64,000 nucleotides of DNA, taken from contig MZZL01000039.1 of NCBI GenBank assembly GCA_002749535.1, forward strand, positions 62,001-126,000, in the 5' to 3' direction. Shown piece by piece: positions 12,839-25,156 of the stretch (the stretch's first letter is position 1; the number at the start of each line of letters is the position of its first letter). The DNA is from Apophysomyces variabilis. Taxonomy: Eukaryota; Mucoromycota; Mucoromycetes; Mucorales; Mucoraceae. Position numbers and translations under genes: made by a program. Below the pieces are notes generated by a model, which saw only the letters and a list, made by a program, of their open reading frames with translations, was not told where the DNA came from and did not search any database.

Positions 12839-15800
12839 CTATGGCGATAATGTTTGTAGAACCATCCTTTGATCTTCCAGCATTGCCTTGACTCTTTCAG
12901 GAATATTTTCATAACTATTGGCGCTTTGACATGCGCTTGAAAAGATCTTTGACCAGGCGTGGCGTTCTTCCGTGTCTGAAGACATAATCAATACTTGATG
13001 TATCCATGCTAAAAGACCATTGTACTGTATCAAATTGACAGTGACTACCGGAATTGACGTTGCCTGTTTCAAGATCTGAAGACATTGTTTCAGCACTGTG
13101 CAGGGAGCTCGCCAGTGTCTTCTTACCTCAATTACTGCCTTCTTGCAGGAAGGATCAGCAAACGCAGAAATATAAAAGGTACCAATCATATCCCAGATTC
13201 TTTGTCTCGAAAACATCTTGTAATCCTGTTGGAAATAGTAAGTATCCCACAGCTTGGTGTCTATCGAGTACCTCGTATGTTTGGAGAGAGGACGATAACA
13301 CTCGTAGTAACCACAGGCGTTCCTTTTTATGATTAGCTGATGTGGAGTGGAACAGTGCAGTGAAGAGCGGCACATGCTACAGAGAGAAAGGAGTCTGGTG
13401 AGAAATATTGCTAATTTAACGAGCTTACTTACCAAGAAATCAAACTGCGGGTTTTGCATTATCCATTTCGTAATATGAGGAAGCATATAGTGGCCAGGAT
13501 GTAACAGTATCGAGGCTGCATGTGCTACGCAGACCGTAATAGCTGCTGGGATTCGTGATGGCACGTTGGCTGCTGATCTGCCGACGATGGAATTTTTCAA
13601 GATATCTAGAAGGAAAACGATCTGCTCCTTTTCTCGGAAACTTGCATGCTTTGAACGATCAGTGACACTTAAACTATATAATACGGAATTAAAGACCTAC
13701 CTCTAGCATCACGTAAAATTGATCCATCATTTGGAAACCAAGCTGACGAACTAGGTCATCCAAAGAAGATAACGAAACAAGCACCAAGCCGAGACCATTG
13801 CATTCGATAAACTTTCGACAGTCCACAATTCCATTGGAGATAATGTTTGCAAACAGCGGTAAGAAAAATGCAGGGTCATATGTTGGTGAACCAACAGCAT
13901 TTAGATCAATCGACACGGCTTTGGGCGGCAAAATACCAAGAGTTACATCTGTGGGGAAATGTGTGTAGGTATATTTCATCAATGCAGGATCCACCAATCC
14001 AAACGTTTCTCCAGAGATTGTGCTGGCTTGCAACAATGTACCAGATTGCGTATGAGCTTGACGTGTCTTATCAGAACCAGGTCCCCATATCAGTAACTTT
14101 AAAAAGATGGATTTTCGCCCTTGTCGTTCGCAAGACATGAGAATGTCTAGTATCAATCTATCTACTGTAGATACTGTTGCGCCGTAACTTGTCAAAAGTG
14201 GGTCTAACAAACCGTGATGGTTCGCCAATATGCTGGGTTGGATATGATTAAGAGTATGTAGTAGTTTGATAATCGCGGATCGATTGCTTTCGTCTGCAGT
14301 TGTGACATTTTCTCCCTGTCTAGGGCACGTCAACGACTGATATTTTTCGTGCTCAAGGATTCTTCGTAGGTATGTCTCAATTGCTTCAGTCTTGTCATAC
14401 TATGAATGAAAGTAGAAATTAGGTCAGGTTACTTTATAGATCGGCATACATACATCCTTATATACACGCTGAATGAGCGCTTCTGTAAACTTTATAGCTG
14501 CTGCGCAACCTAGGTTATCCATAAACATCACCAGTATAAGATCTCGCACAAGTTCTGAATCCAGATCAGTAAAGTCCAATGCGATCACAGGCGACGCTGT
14601 CAGTGCCGCCAATCGATCGTATACTTCATCTGAAACTTCGGCTTCAGACATTTTTGTCGCATCAACTGCTGCTGTCAGCAATTTTAACACGTGCTCAAGG
14701 ATACGCTTGAAATGCTCTTCCCTTGTCTTGGTTTGGTGCCGATAGAGTCGATATCCAATCTGAATAAGATCCACTAGATATGGTGTCAGAGGCAATGAAG
14801 GGTCCAGATTATCCAACAGAATTCCAAATACATCAACAGATGCTTGGGAGCAAGCAGTATAGAGCATTTCCACATCGATTTTGCATCCATTGCCAGCAAG
14901 AATATGTAGGATAATCGGTTTGCTGCAGGCCTTCAAAAGAACAGATAAACGCTGGCGATCACTCTGCTTCGACGTTTCTGCTTCCAAGAGTGCTAGTAAA
15001 TCGGTATCAAGCTCCTTGGAAGGACGGGATTGCCAAAGCTTGGTAACAATGTCAAAGACTTGGCTTGGAATGGTGTATTCACCAGTATCTTCCCGATGTC
15101 GAATATCCTTTACCAGGGCAAAGAATAGCTTGCTTATAGAATCAAATACAGTTGTTTGATTGATTTTCTTGCAGTGAGCCTGCAAACGATCATAATCCAC
15201 CTGCACTAGAGAGTCTAGTAACGCGTATGCATTTGATGCCTCTCCGAAAATATCAACATATTGCATAGCAATGGAAAGAATCTGCATATCAATTTGAGAT
15301 GGCTATTAAGCGTGCAGAAAAAAAGTGTCACTTACAGGTGAAGTCAAATTCTTGGGATATTCGCCTGGCCCCTGCAGTTGATAGATGTATGTTATAAGCT
15401 CCGATGTCAGTTCTTTGATAGCAGGATGGTTAAACACGGCGGATCTCAGCTGATAGCGAGTTTTCGTTACAAACTGAGACAGAACGGATAGCCCGTGTCG
15501 CAGCAGCTGTAGGCATAACACTATCGGTCGCATTTCGAGTCCATGTAATAAAAGTGCCATGGTCAAATGTTCCAATACAAAGGATAAATTCTGCGAAAGC
15601 TGATATAAGGAAGAGCAGCTCAAAGAATGCTTTAGCAAAGGGACAGCCAACGGACTATCTGCCTTTCTTATCCACATGTTCCGTAGCAATAGATCAAACG
15701 GGATCGATTTTAGCAAGGCAATTAACGTAGCACTAAAAGATCATCATCAGATACTATGAATGATCCATTCGAATATACCTTTCTGTAGCTTCCATTGATG

Positions 15801-18800
15801 AAATACTAGCAATATCAGTGTAGTCGAATATACTGCCAGCGAGAGGATGTCGTGCACAAAGGTACTGTATTAACGGTTCGAACGCCATCCACTGGCATCT
15901 TCTGTAACAAGCCTCTGCAATCGAGAGCAGATGCTTATCCAATACGCTTACAGGTAACTTTTCCATGATATCAATCATTAGTTTTTGACTTTCTAGCACA
16001 TTATCGGACTGATCTACTCATTTAAATGAATACACCTTCCATCGTTTAAGTTGCGGCTTACTATCCATAAACATAATCAACTGTGATTCAATATCTCTGT
16101 GTGCATCTACGGGGCTGCTACTATATTTCTTATCCTCATTGCTGTAGTCTCCAAGGAATATCAATGCTTGTTGAATCATTTCAGGTTGGTTCCACTCCAT
16201 GACATGGCGGGCGTCCGAAGCACGATCTTTGTCATCAACGCGCAATTTTTCGATCAAGTGAGACAGATAGTGTGGAATTTTTTGCTTCGAAAGAAGTCCT
16301 TCTACAAGTCTGGTGATGAAGCCTACGATGGGTGCTTTTTCACCCTTGAAAAATTGCATACGTTCGAACACTGTAAGTAGCAAAGGGCTGAAAGGGTGAA
16401 CGTATCCCGTCATATCAAGAACGTCGTTGGCTGAGATAGTGGTGTCATGTATACCGATTATCGCACGTGCGAGTGAAACTGACAGGGTGTCTGACGCTCG
16501 TGTATTATCTATGAATGCCTTGTTCACTTCACTGACTACGCTAATCAGCTGATCTGTGTATCGATACTGTGCCTTTTCGAACCGGGCTATACTTTCATCT
16601 AGATACTGGAGCACCGTACTCTGTTCGTTGGTAAGAGATAAGGTTTCTCCGCCAGTTTTCAGAAAATTTTGCGGCAAAGCATTGAGCCATATGTCAACTT
16701 CCTCAGGATCGTGTTGGAACATAAAGGAATCGGCTAATGTCTTATTCAATAGTTTACCCGTTAGATCACGGATATACTGGTAGGGTGTGCGCAAATAAAG
16801 AGTCAATAGCGTTGTGATATGCGAGACCGATTTTCCAGCTATCACAATAGTAATGAGTGCTTCAAAGTAGCTTTGTCTTACGTGCTCTTACCAGACTTAT
16901 TACTCCATCGGAAATCCGGCAGACATAGAAGTAATTCAAGCAAATGAATAAGAGAACCAGGGCGGACAGAAAGGATATCAGCAGGTATGAAGTTGCTGGC
17001 ATCGACGCTTGATTCCATCATGGTCTCTGGTAGATATTGCTGGTAATATCGGATTAATCTGAATGCACTATCCTGCAAGACTTGACGCTGGGCCGTGATC
17101 TCGGCCAAGTCCTCTTCGGCTACTGTCTCCTGTTTATCGGCTAATGCTTTACTGTAAAGAGCAACAATAAGATGGATTTCGGGCATTCGTCGGCGTAAAC
17201 TCTCCTGAACGCTTTCAAAGCATTTCCTCCATTTTTCAGAAGGCTTTTCGTCGGTTTCACGATGTATTTCACCATTCTCATCAAGTGTAGAAATCACCGT
17301 CTGCATAGCTTCAGCTACTTTGCCGAATTTTTGGAATGCTGCAGCTAAAGCAGTCATAGTAGCATACCGCACCAATGGACTGGCGTGTTGCAGACCTTTA
17401 CTGGTTGCGGAACGTCCAAAGACCCCTGGGAGCACATTTTCCAGTATTACGCTAACATTTGGCGGGCTGCTAGGGTACAAGTGTGTATCACCGTAGTATA
17501 AGGATGGAATAGGCAATTGTGTGATTCGTTGCAGCAGTGTAACATTGGCAAGCCATTTGCTGCTAATTCGTGGCTCAAATGTCATAGATGTGCCTTTCCA
17601 ATACCTAACGAGTATGAATGGTAAGCTTAACTAAATAAAGGCAAACCTACCCTTCTACTAATTCCGGACAAGCAGATAATATCCTTAGCAGCAATTCTTG
17701 CTGGCGCATGTCATCCACGGGCTTTAGAGACATGATAAACTTCGCCAAAGCACGATTTTGTACAGTTTCCGTTTTTGTGCCCCTCTCTTCTTTATCGTCT
17801 GGAACAGAACTAAGAGGATACCAGCCTGAATCGCGGAAACAAACACCAACACCGGGTACGCTGCAAACGGACACTAAGAAATGATGTACCAGATCAGCTG
17901 GAATTCCTGTTTCATCCGCGCTTGTCTTCTCGGGTTCTGTACGAATATACACTTTGGCAATCTACGATAGGATTAGCATGAGATATCTATGGGTGACTAT
18001 ATATCATACTTGTTCTAGAATGTAAGACGAAAAAAAGTAGGCTTTGACGCTCCTTGATACAGCATTATCCATTATCAGATGTTCATAGGTAACGGACAGA
18101 ATCTCTTCAATCAACTGCCGAATCCAGAATCAACACAAAAATTGCCACAGTATGTTTAGGATGATTTGTACCTGGTATGCATCTTCATGGATACCTGTGA
18201 AGACATTGCTAGCAAATCCTTTGAGTGCAAGGACCTGTTTCTTTATTTCCGCGTCCCCATGAATGAAAAATGCTAAAACAAATTGTACATAGGAAGTACG
18301 GAGATCTATAGATCGAATTAGAAGCAGATAATACAACTCGAAAGAACAAACCGTAAATATATTTGTTGGGATTATTGCTTTTTTTCTGTTGTCGGTATCG
18401 AGCTGCTCTCATAAAACCCTATGAATCGCTTTATTAGACTGTAGTTTATCAATCAAAAAGAAAAAATACTTACTTCTGCTTGAAAGTTGAAAGTATGGAA
18501 GAGATCTCTTGCCGTAGTTTGACCGAAGGAGCACATAGCCGTCAACAAACGAAATGTCGATCGACATTGAGGGATTCTGACTGAACTGATGCCACGATAT
18601 ATATACTTCATCCGCCTTTCGAGAACGTATAGAGGACTAAAGTTAAGGACAAGTATTGATAAATTGTTCGACTTGGACATATCGTAGAAGAATAAAAAAG
18701 GATATAGTTTGAATAAGCTGCAATCCGAAAGAACGAAGAATGGGCGTGATGCAGAGTCGCATAAATAATCCAAGTACATCAGGAACGAGACACTCGACGT

Positions 18801-19194
18801 TCTGGACATTGTTCTAAAAACAAGTTACCATATTTAAATGCTGTTGTGTCTCTTATCGTCTCTGTTTCAATTATCCATACCGATGCTTGAAAATCCCAAA
18901 GATCGATGAGGTGACTACAGTCTTTGCACGATTGGATATATTCCACAAGAGGCTTCGTATTAGGTGCAGCAGGATCAACGCGTACTTTGATGGCTTCGAT
19001 TAACTGTTCTCGGAGAATGGACAAGGCTGCATTGGGAATCAGTACGATGCAGCGTATCCCCGCTTCTTCAACGTACCGCGAGTCAGTGTGGCGACGTCTC
19101 GTATTTCCAATGCAGATGCAATATCCCTAGCATGTCTGTAGAATTCCTCGGTCCTTTGGACTCGTGAATTGCCTGGACCACTGCCGTCTTCCAT
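12839..19194 (-). CDS. URB1: Nucleolar pre-ribosomal-associated protein Urb1/Npa1
   Basis: Large nucleolar HEAT-like scaffold needed for early 60S pre-ribosome assembly. The first exon (MEDGSGPG.., start 19194) splices to ALSILREQLIEA and then LVEYIQSCKDC, the typical N-terminal motif. The block beginning TFEPRISSKWLANV, followed by LPIPSLYYGD (about 17480-17585), is the most diagnostic part of the family. The C-terminal region has VPLFTALFHST, then LWLLRVLSSSLQTYE, joined by a 46-nt intron to DYKMFSRQ, and finally NGLLAWIHQVL, matching the NopRA1/URB1 C-terminal domain. Numerous short introns interrupt it; I estimate roughly 1,850 residues, close to the yeast protein. The intermediate exons (14424-17952) are helical and less conserved. 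Several exon borders in 17950-18810 are uncertain. RRN3 elsewhere in the window serves the same rRNA pathway. Confidence 0.88.
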
Positions 19195-19807
19195 TCCCGT
19201 TGCCTCAAAATGTCAGAACGAAACACTGCACGATTACTTTTGGTTCTGATCTACTTACCCAGTGTTCGAAAAGCTGCATTGAGACTCCGCCTTTCGCGTG
19301 GCTTATTCACACCTTCATGGCTATCATGCAGCTCACTAGTCATCGACACATCGATACAATCGACAGAAAAACCATGTGAAAAATGATTGTAGGGAAAGAC
19401 CAAAAACAAAAATAGAACCGCTTATTTGTACCGAAAGGCCTCTATGAATACATTCAAACTATCTACCGAGAGGTTAGAAGAGGCATACCTTTCACAACAA
19501 TGTTTTATATATAGCATAGAATATTGCAAGCTGGCAATGGCTGAACAGGAAAAGTTTATGGGGCGTGTAGAAATGATATCCGCTATATCCTTCACATTCT
19601 TGTATGCATGGATCAATTAAGATTACTCATTGAACTCTCAAGCTGTAGCTATTGTGCGACAAAACTTGGAAACTTTAAAAATATATCTGCAAGTTGCCTG
19701 CATTAATCAAACGGATAAACATCCTTTTCTTTCCAAACCAATACATATATATTCTGTTCCCTTTAGCCCTTAAACATTTTCCCTTTTCATAATCGATCAA
19801 ACACTCA
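19195..19807. other. Divergent intergenic region with an unassigned ORF
   Basis: Promoter side of URB1 (-) and of the small secreted protein (+). An open frame at 19426-19620 (+, about 64 codons) has an ordinary amino-acid mix, but I recognise no domain and find no convincing flanking exons, so I do not call it a gene. Confidence 0.4.
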
Positions 19808-20327
19808 ATGCACGCTATAAGCAATGTTCTCTGCCTGTTCACTATTTTCGTGATCGCCGTTGTTCAGCTTGCCACAACTGCTGAGTTTAACGAACTTTTG
19901 TTTGTACGGTTGAAGTCCCCTATCGATGGTGAAAGAATAGAGAGGGGGGACGCATTGAAATTCGATTATTCCATAAAGCCTGTGATATGGGGTACCTTAA
20001 CCAAACATGTTAGAGCATGTTGCAGATGGCTATGCTCTCAGCTTACATTACAGCCTACAGCATAGCCCGGAAGAAGAAGAAGCTGTAAGCGGTTCTCTGT
20101 AAGGAATTTTTGCTTTACTATGTATGTCAATTGTGTTGTGCTTCGTTAACATGGAAGTTGTCAGTGTGGTCGACCCTGAGGAGACAAAATGGATTACACG
20201 TAGCAAAACGGTGACCATACCAAAAAAATTTGAAGCTGGAAATTACACACTGGTGATGACCGAAGAATTGCAATTACGTCGTAGGAAGGCCACAGCTGAA
20301 AAGGAATTCACCATTGTTATTACGTAG
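19808..20327 (+). CDS. Small secreted Kre9/Knh1-like Ig-fold protein
   Basis: Begins with a strong signal peptide (about 25 residues, hydrophobic core LCLFTIFVIAVVQL, cleavage likely after TTA or TTAEF). The mature part starts with a beta-rich segment (LKSPIDGERIERGDALKFDYS), continues after a short intron with GYALSLHYSL, and ends with a KFEAGNYTLVMTEE-like strand and FTIVIT. This layout resembles the Kre9/KNH1-type Ig-like domain of fungal wall-glucan proteins; that match is tentative. Splicing requires a 34-nt intron at 19992-20025 (or an even shorter variant) and a second from about 20093 to 20164, both placed by frame continuity. There is no serine-rich tail or GPI signal, so it is probably released or wall-associated. 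Confidence 0.5.
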
Positions 20328-20578
20328 ATTGCTGTTGATCAAATTGTCACTTGTCACCAATAGTAAGCTGTTGAGCAAAGATATCGATTAACAGATTGTT
20401 AACTGATCTAAGACGCACGACGTTGAAAATGTATCTTCGCTGTCATTGGGCATTTGTTTGTGATTGTATTGGAACCTTTGCGTGCAAAAGGAACAGTGAA
20501 ATCTATTGCGCTCTCATTTTTCTTCGTACTCCTCGTTTCGTAACTCAGAACTAACGCACAGAGAAAGCAGTTTCATCC

Positions 20579-22646
20579 ATGGTCAAATCTATACTTCGTA
20601 AAAGTAATGTACATGAGAGAGAAGAGAACGACTTTTCTTAACTAATTGGTTGAAGAATTGATTGCTCCCAGTTTGCCGTTCTCTATTTACATCCATTGGC
20701 CATTTTGTGAAAGGTGATCCTTCACATTTCCTTACCAAGCAATTGATTTGAGTGGACGTAGTAAATGTACCTATTGCAACTTCAACAAATATGTCAATCC
20801 TCGTCAGCCACCCCACGATCGCTTGCTAGCTGCCATGACGCGAGAAATCAAATATTATCTGAACAATGAACGCTATTCTTTGAGAGATCGCCCAATACAC
20901 TCCGTTTATTTCGGCGGAGGAACGCCAAGTAAAGTGATATTAAAAAAAAGCAGGCAGTTTGATTTTGACTTTTTGCTTTTAGGTTTGGCACGTGTAAGTT
21001 TCTGACGAAACGACCGGAATCTTGCGAATAACCACCATGGAAAGCCATCTAGTATCGCCCAGTTACTAGAAACTATTGATAAATATGTCAGACTTTCATC
21101 GGATATTGAAGTGACATTGGAAGCCAATCCTACGGTAAAACAATTAAAAATACATATACAACGTTTAAATTTGGAACATACAACATAGTCTGTGGAGACG
21201 TCTCAGCTCAAGAGTTTTCGAGATGCTGGAGTGAATAGGTTATCACTGGGGATACAGTCTTTCCGCGATAAAGACCTAAGATTACTAGGTTTATATCGTC
21301 AAGCTGTCCTAAGGAAACAGGATCGCTGACTAAACTTTAATAGGGCGAGACCATTCAGCGAATGATGGTATTGTATCCATCATCGAAAGCAGGAAAATCT
21401 TCGACAAGGTCACATTTGATCTTATTTTTGCCAGGCCAGGACAGTCTCTGAAAGGTAACTTGGTAATATAGAAAGTAAAGATTTTGGATTTGAACTTGCC
21501 ATAGATTGGAGAAACGAACTCAAGGTATATAACACAACAAGAGTCAAGTATATGTCCGTCAACAGAGTAATAACACTACAGAAATAGCAAGGATTGGAAA
21601 TTGCAGGTGATCACCTTTCATTATACCAACTGACAGTGGAACGCAGTACACCGTAACTTTCCTTTAAAGAAAGGGAAAAAACTTTTGTCTCACGTTCACT
21701 TTTTCAGGCTACATAAGCTTCTTCAAAAAGGGTTATTAGCACCTATACCGTCAGTGGATGAGGCAGCAGATATGTATGAAGAAACAGTGAACGTAAGAAT
21801 AATTGGCAACTTTAATGAAGCTGCTTTTTTGAGCTGAAGCAAATTTTCAGACAGCAAAAGAACACGGGTTCACTCACTATGAAGTGTCCAACTATTGTCG
21901 GAATGAAGCGGCTATTAGCCGACATAATTTTGCCTATTGGCAAGGTTTGGACTATATAGGTGCGGTAAACTTGTAAGGAACGATCACCACTAATCCGATG
22001 GTTGGCTAGGAATTGGACCAGGTGCTCATGGACGGTTGACAGAAACCGATGGTCGTAGAATACGAACATTTGGCGTAAGCAACTGATATGCTTAGAAGCC
22101 TTTTTTGACGGTGCTAATGTAGGAATTTCATCCTGATAAATACATGGCGCTATGCGAGTCAGAAGGAGAAGGGTAAGAGCATTATGTGTCCAGAGCAAAC
22201 TACTTGCGTCTAACCGGATGGGGATACAGCATCAGACAAATGGCTCCTATAACTGCAGAAGAAATGATCGAGGTATTACTTAGTAATCTCAGCATGTTAT
22301 TGATGTATGCTTCCAGGAATTAATTGTATTCGGCATGCGAACTCTTATGGGAGTTACACGGTCTAGATTCAGACAAATGACAGGAGGTCAAAGCTTGGAT
22401 GATGTAGGCGCGAACGAGCACTTTTAAAATAGATCTCTCATCAATCTGCAGGCAATCGATCAGGATGCTTTGAAGCTTTTCGTGGATTCCGGGTTTCTGA
22501 TTAATGACAAGGGAAACGCCGGTGACAAGGTGGCTACTTATGTTCCGAAGTCATTACAATACGAATGTGCAGAAGGCAGTATACGTCCGACAGAGGAAGG
22601 ACTCGCACGGATGGATTCCATTTTGGCTCATCTTCTAAAGAAGTAG
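20579..22646 (+). CDS. HemW/RSAD1-like radical SAM protein (coproporphyrinogen-oxidase-like)
   Basis: Radical SAM protein of the HemW/RSAD1 group, which binds a 4Fe-4S cluster and heme; the eukaryotic members are usually mitochondrial. About a dozen introns of 45-60 nt can be spliced in phase. Visible motifs: IHWPFCESKCTYCNF, whose CX3CX2C cluster ligands are assembled across an intron near 20723; FGGGTPSLARP; VTLEANPT; NRLSLGIQSF; LSLYQLTVE; THYEVSNYCR followed by RHNFAYW; and GIGPGAHGR. The C-terminal exon ends at TAG 22644-22646. The N-terminus MVKSILRKK.. comes from a short first exon (20579 on) joined across an intron with a ctaat branch-like site. The SLAR tetrapeptide is encoded by an 11-nt microexon (20983-20993). 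True HemD/HemN oxidase activity is not implied; HemW members act as heme chaperones. Confidence 0.88.
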
Positions 22647-22852
22647 CAATGACCATGTCACATAAAGAGCCGAAAGTAAAAGACGTCGTGCGTTTCAACA
22701 AGCAATGACCATTGATTCTCGCCAAGTGTTATTAAGCATATGCTAGAACGGACATGTTAAAAGCTTCTAATCTTGTCTTCAGATTTTTAACAATTAGTTC
22801 TACAGACTGTAGATGCAACTCTCTATTATATTCACTTGAGAAATGATTGGTA

Positions 22853-25156
22853 TTATGGATAATCTGCATTCTCCAGCCCTGATAGTGTTTCTAAGTAACC
22901 AGGGACCGGTACATTCCATTTCTTTAGTTCGCTCAGGACGTAAGCCACTGACCGCAAGACATAGTGGGATGCTCTTGTCGTCAAATTATTTGGTGTTTTC
23001 AATGTATTGACCTATCACATCAAATCAAACAAAGGAATTAGGCAAACAATCCATTTTGGGAAGGGTACCATGTCATTACCTGAGAACCTTGGTTCATCTT
23101 GTCTTGGTACATTAGTCTAAATTTTTGAATGGCATTCAAGCTTTCAGATAGCCGATTGAAGGTATTGAACAAGGCTACAATTTCACTTCTTTGTAGTAAG
23201 TTTGGAGTTCGTTGGGGACTATAGAACGCAGTGAGTCATCTCATGATTCAGTTCACGTTATACACAATGTTTTACTTTAAGTATTTGTCCTCATAGGAGA
23301 AAAGAACTTTAAGCGCTGTGCCCAGACCGGTTGTTTGAAGCTTTCCCCACAACCTACATTTCTCGCAGCCGACACAGTCCATAATGCGAGATACATTTCG
23401 GAAATGGTCCCTGAATTCAATTTTCAGAGCCTTGCCGAATACATCAGATTAATAGCACTTGTCTAATTTGTTTTCCATTTACCTTAGAATCTGGCCCTTG
23501 GAACATGGCTTTTTCGTCAAAGGTGGAAGGACATGCTGTGGCACTATGAATCAAATCGTGCACCATGCCCTATGGTCTACCATCAGAATCACATTTGAGT
23601 TTCTTCTCAGATGTACTCACCTTTATGCGCTGATCGTCTTTCTTGTCACCTGTGCAGAATGTGTATTCCTTCAAATATCCTTCCAGCTTTGTAATAGCAC
23701 GCAAGACGATAGCATAAGTGAAATACACATTTTGTAACCGCTCAGGGTGAACACCGATACGATTCACAAAACAATCGAGATTTGGCCCCTACACATAGCG
23801 CGTTCAACTCAATGGCTCAATGACTAAGCGCTTATTTGATTACCCATTTTCCGGTTGTTTGGTTGAAGAACTCGTCGCATATGTGGATTGAGATCGATGA
23901 ATGGAGACCTAGGGGTCGTTGAACAAACCAGTATCGCAAATGTCTCGTAAGGTCAAACCTGAGATCAAACGGTAATATACTCGCTTTTCCAGGCATGTCT
24001 CTTCATTGCTGTCTCCATCGCCGTCCGATTCTTCCGCCAAATTATGAAGAAATTGTCCAAGCTCAGCTTTTGTAGAGGGTACATGAGGAAAGGGATCTTT
24101 TTGTACAGATTTTAGAGGATTCGATCCGGTATTCATCACGTTGTTACACGTCTGGCAGCCTTCAGTCATTTTATGAACAATATTGAAACAGTTCTCCTCG
24201 TAGATCGCCTTCCATACGCGTCCTGCGGATGCTCCGGCGTAACCCGTAAATCTTTCTGGATTTTCGAGTAAGTCTACGTAAACAAGGTCTAGATACGAAA
24301 GATGAATGACGCTCAATTCATAAACAAGGATTGATCGTTGACAGTTACCACCACCATCCCATTGGTCATCCACCGAACAAAAATCCTGATCTTTGTATTT
24401 ACACACTTTGAAAGGTTGAAATGCCTAAGTAGCCAAGAAAGCCATATTTACTAATGAATAGTCGTGCTTGCATCTCAACCTACCGAACCAGCGGGTGAGA
24501 TTTGAACAGCACTGAGTGCTTCTTCACGCCATTCTTCCGGTAAGGATGACTGTGCATCACATGAAAAGGCAAGAGGCAAGAGTAAGAAACTTCCGTCTAA
24601 GGGAAATTGAATCATTCATTTCACCTCATCGGTCGTAGCTACGGAACAATCCCTATTCATGCATAAGCCGTCATCGTTCCAAAATGGACATTCGCGCCAT
24701 AAATTCAGCTACAGCATTGTTAATTTGTGCCACCAGGAACAAGCTTTTCATGTGTTCTACCTTGTAATATCTGAAAAAGTTGGTCTTTACTAGAGCTTGT
24801 ATTTTATCAAAGATCGTATTCTGGATTGACTCTACGCTCTGGAAATCGCAGCATGTATCTTTAATTTGACCGACAGGCTGTATAAGGTCAGGATCATGAG
24901 CAAATGGAACAAACTAAGAGGAGTTCACAAGACTCACATTGCAATAGTCTTGTGCTTTGGTTTCTAAAACTGTTTCAACGAAGGATACAGGTGCTGGATC
25001 TTCCAGAGGATGCTTTGGAGCGATATCAACTGCTCGTACGACACTGACAATACCGACAAGAAGTATGCATGATAGTAAACGAGAATATGGGTGTACTGTA
25101 TGTCGTTTCACGGGATAGTGAACACTGTTGGCTATGAGTCTATGGCACCTAACCAT
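22853..25156 (-). CDS. ERO1: Endoplasmic reticulum oxidoreductin 1 (Ero1)
   Basis: FAD-dependent ER thiol oxidase that re-oxidises protein disulfide isomerase and passes electrons to O2. The N-terminus carries a signal-anchor-like hydrophobic stretch ([14 protein letters not shown]), followed by the conserved Cys of QDYCNVS. The block 23909-24406 has [17 protein letters not shown], then [12 protein letters not shown], and [14 protein letters not shown], all highly characteristic. Downstream, [14 protein letters not shown] (about 23355-23390) supplies the CXXCXXC active-site/shuttle cysteines, followed by [15 protein letters not shown]. The exon at about 23570-23767 has [18 protein letters not shown]. 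Several short introns separate these parts. The last exon ends at TAA 22853-22855; that C-terminal junction (near 22930) is my inference. The gene is convergent with the HemW-like gene, leaving about 200 nt between their stops. Confidence 0.93.
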
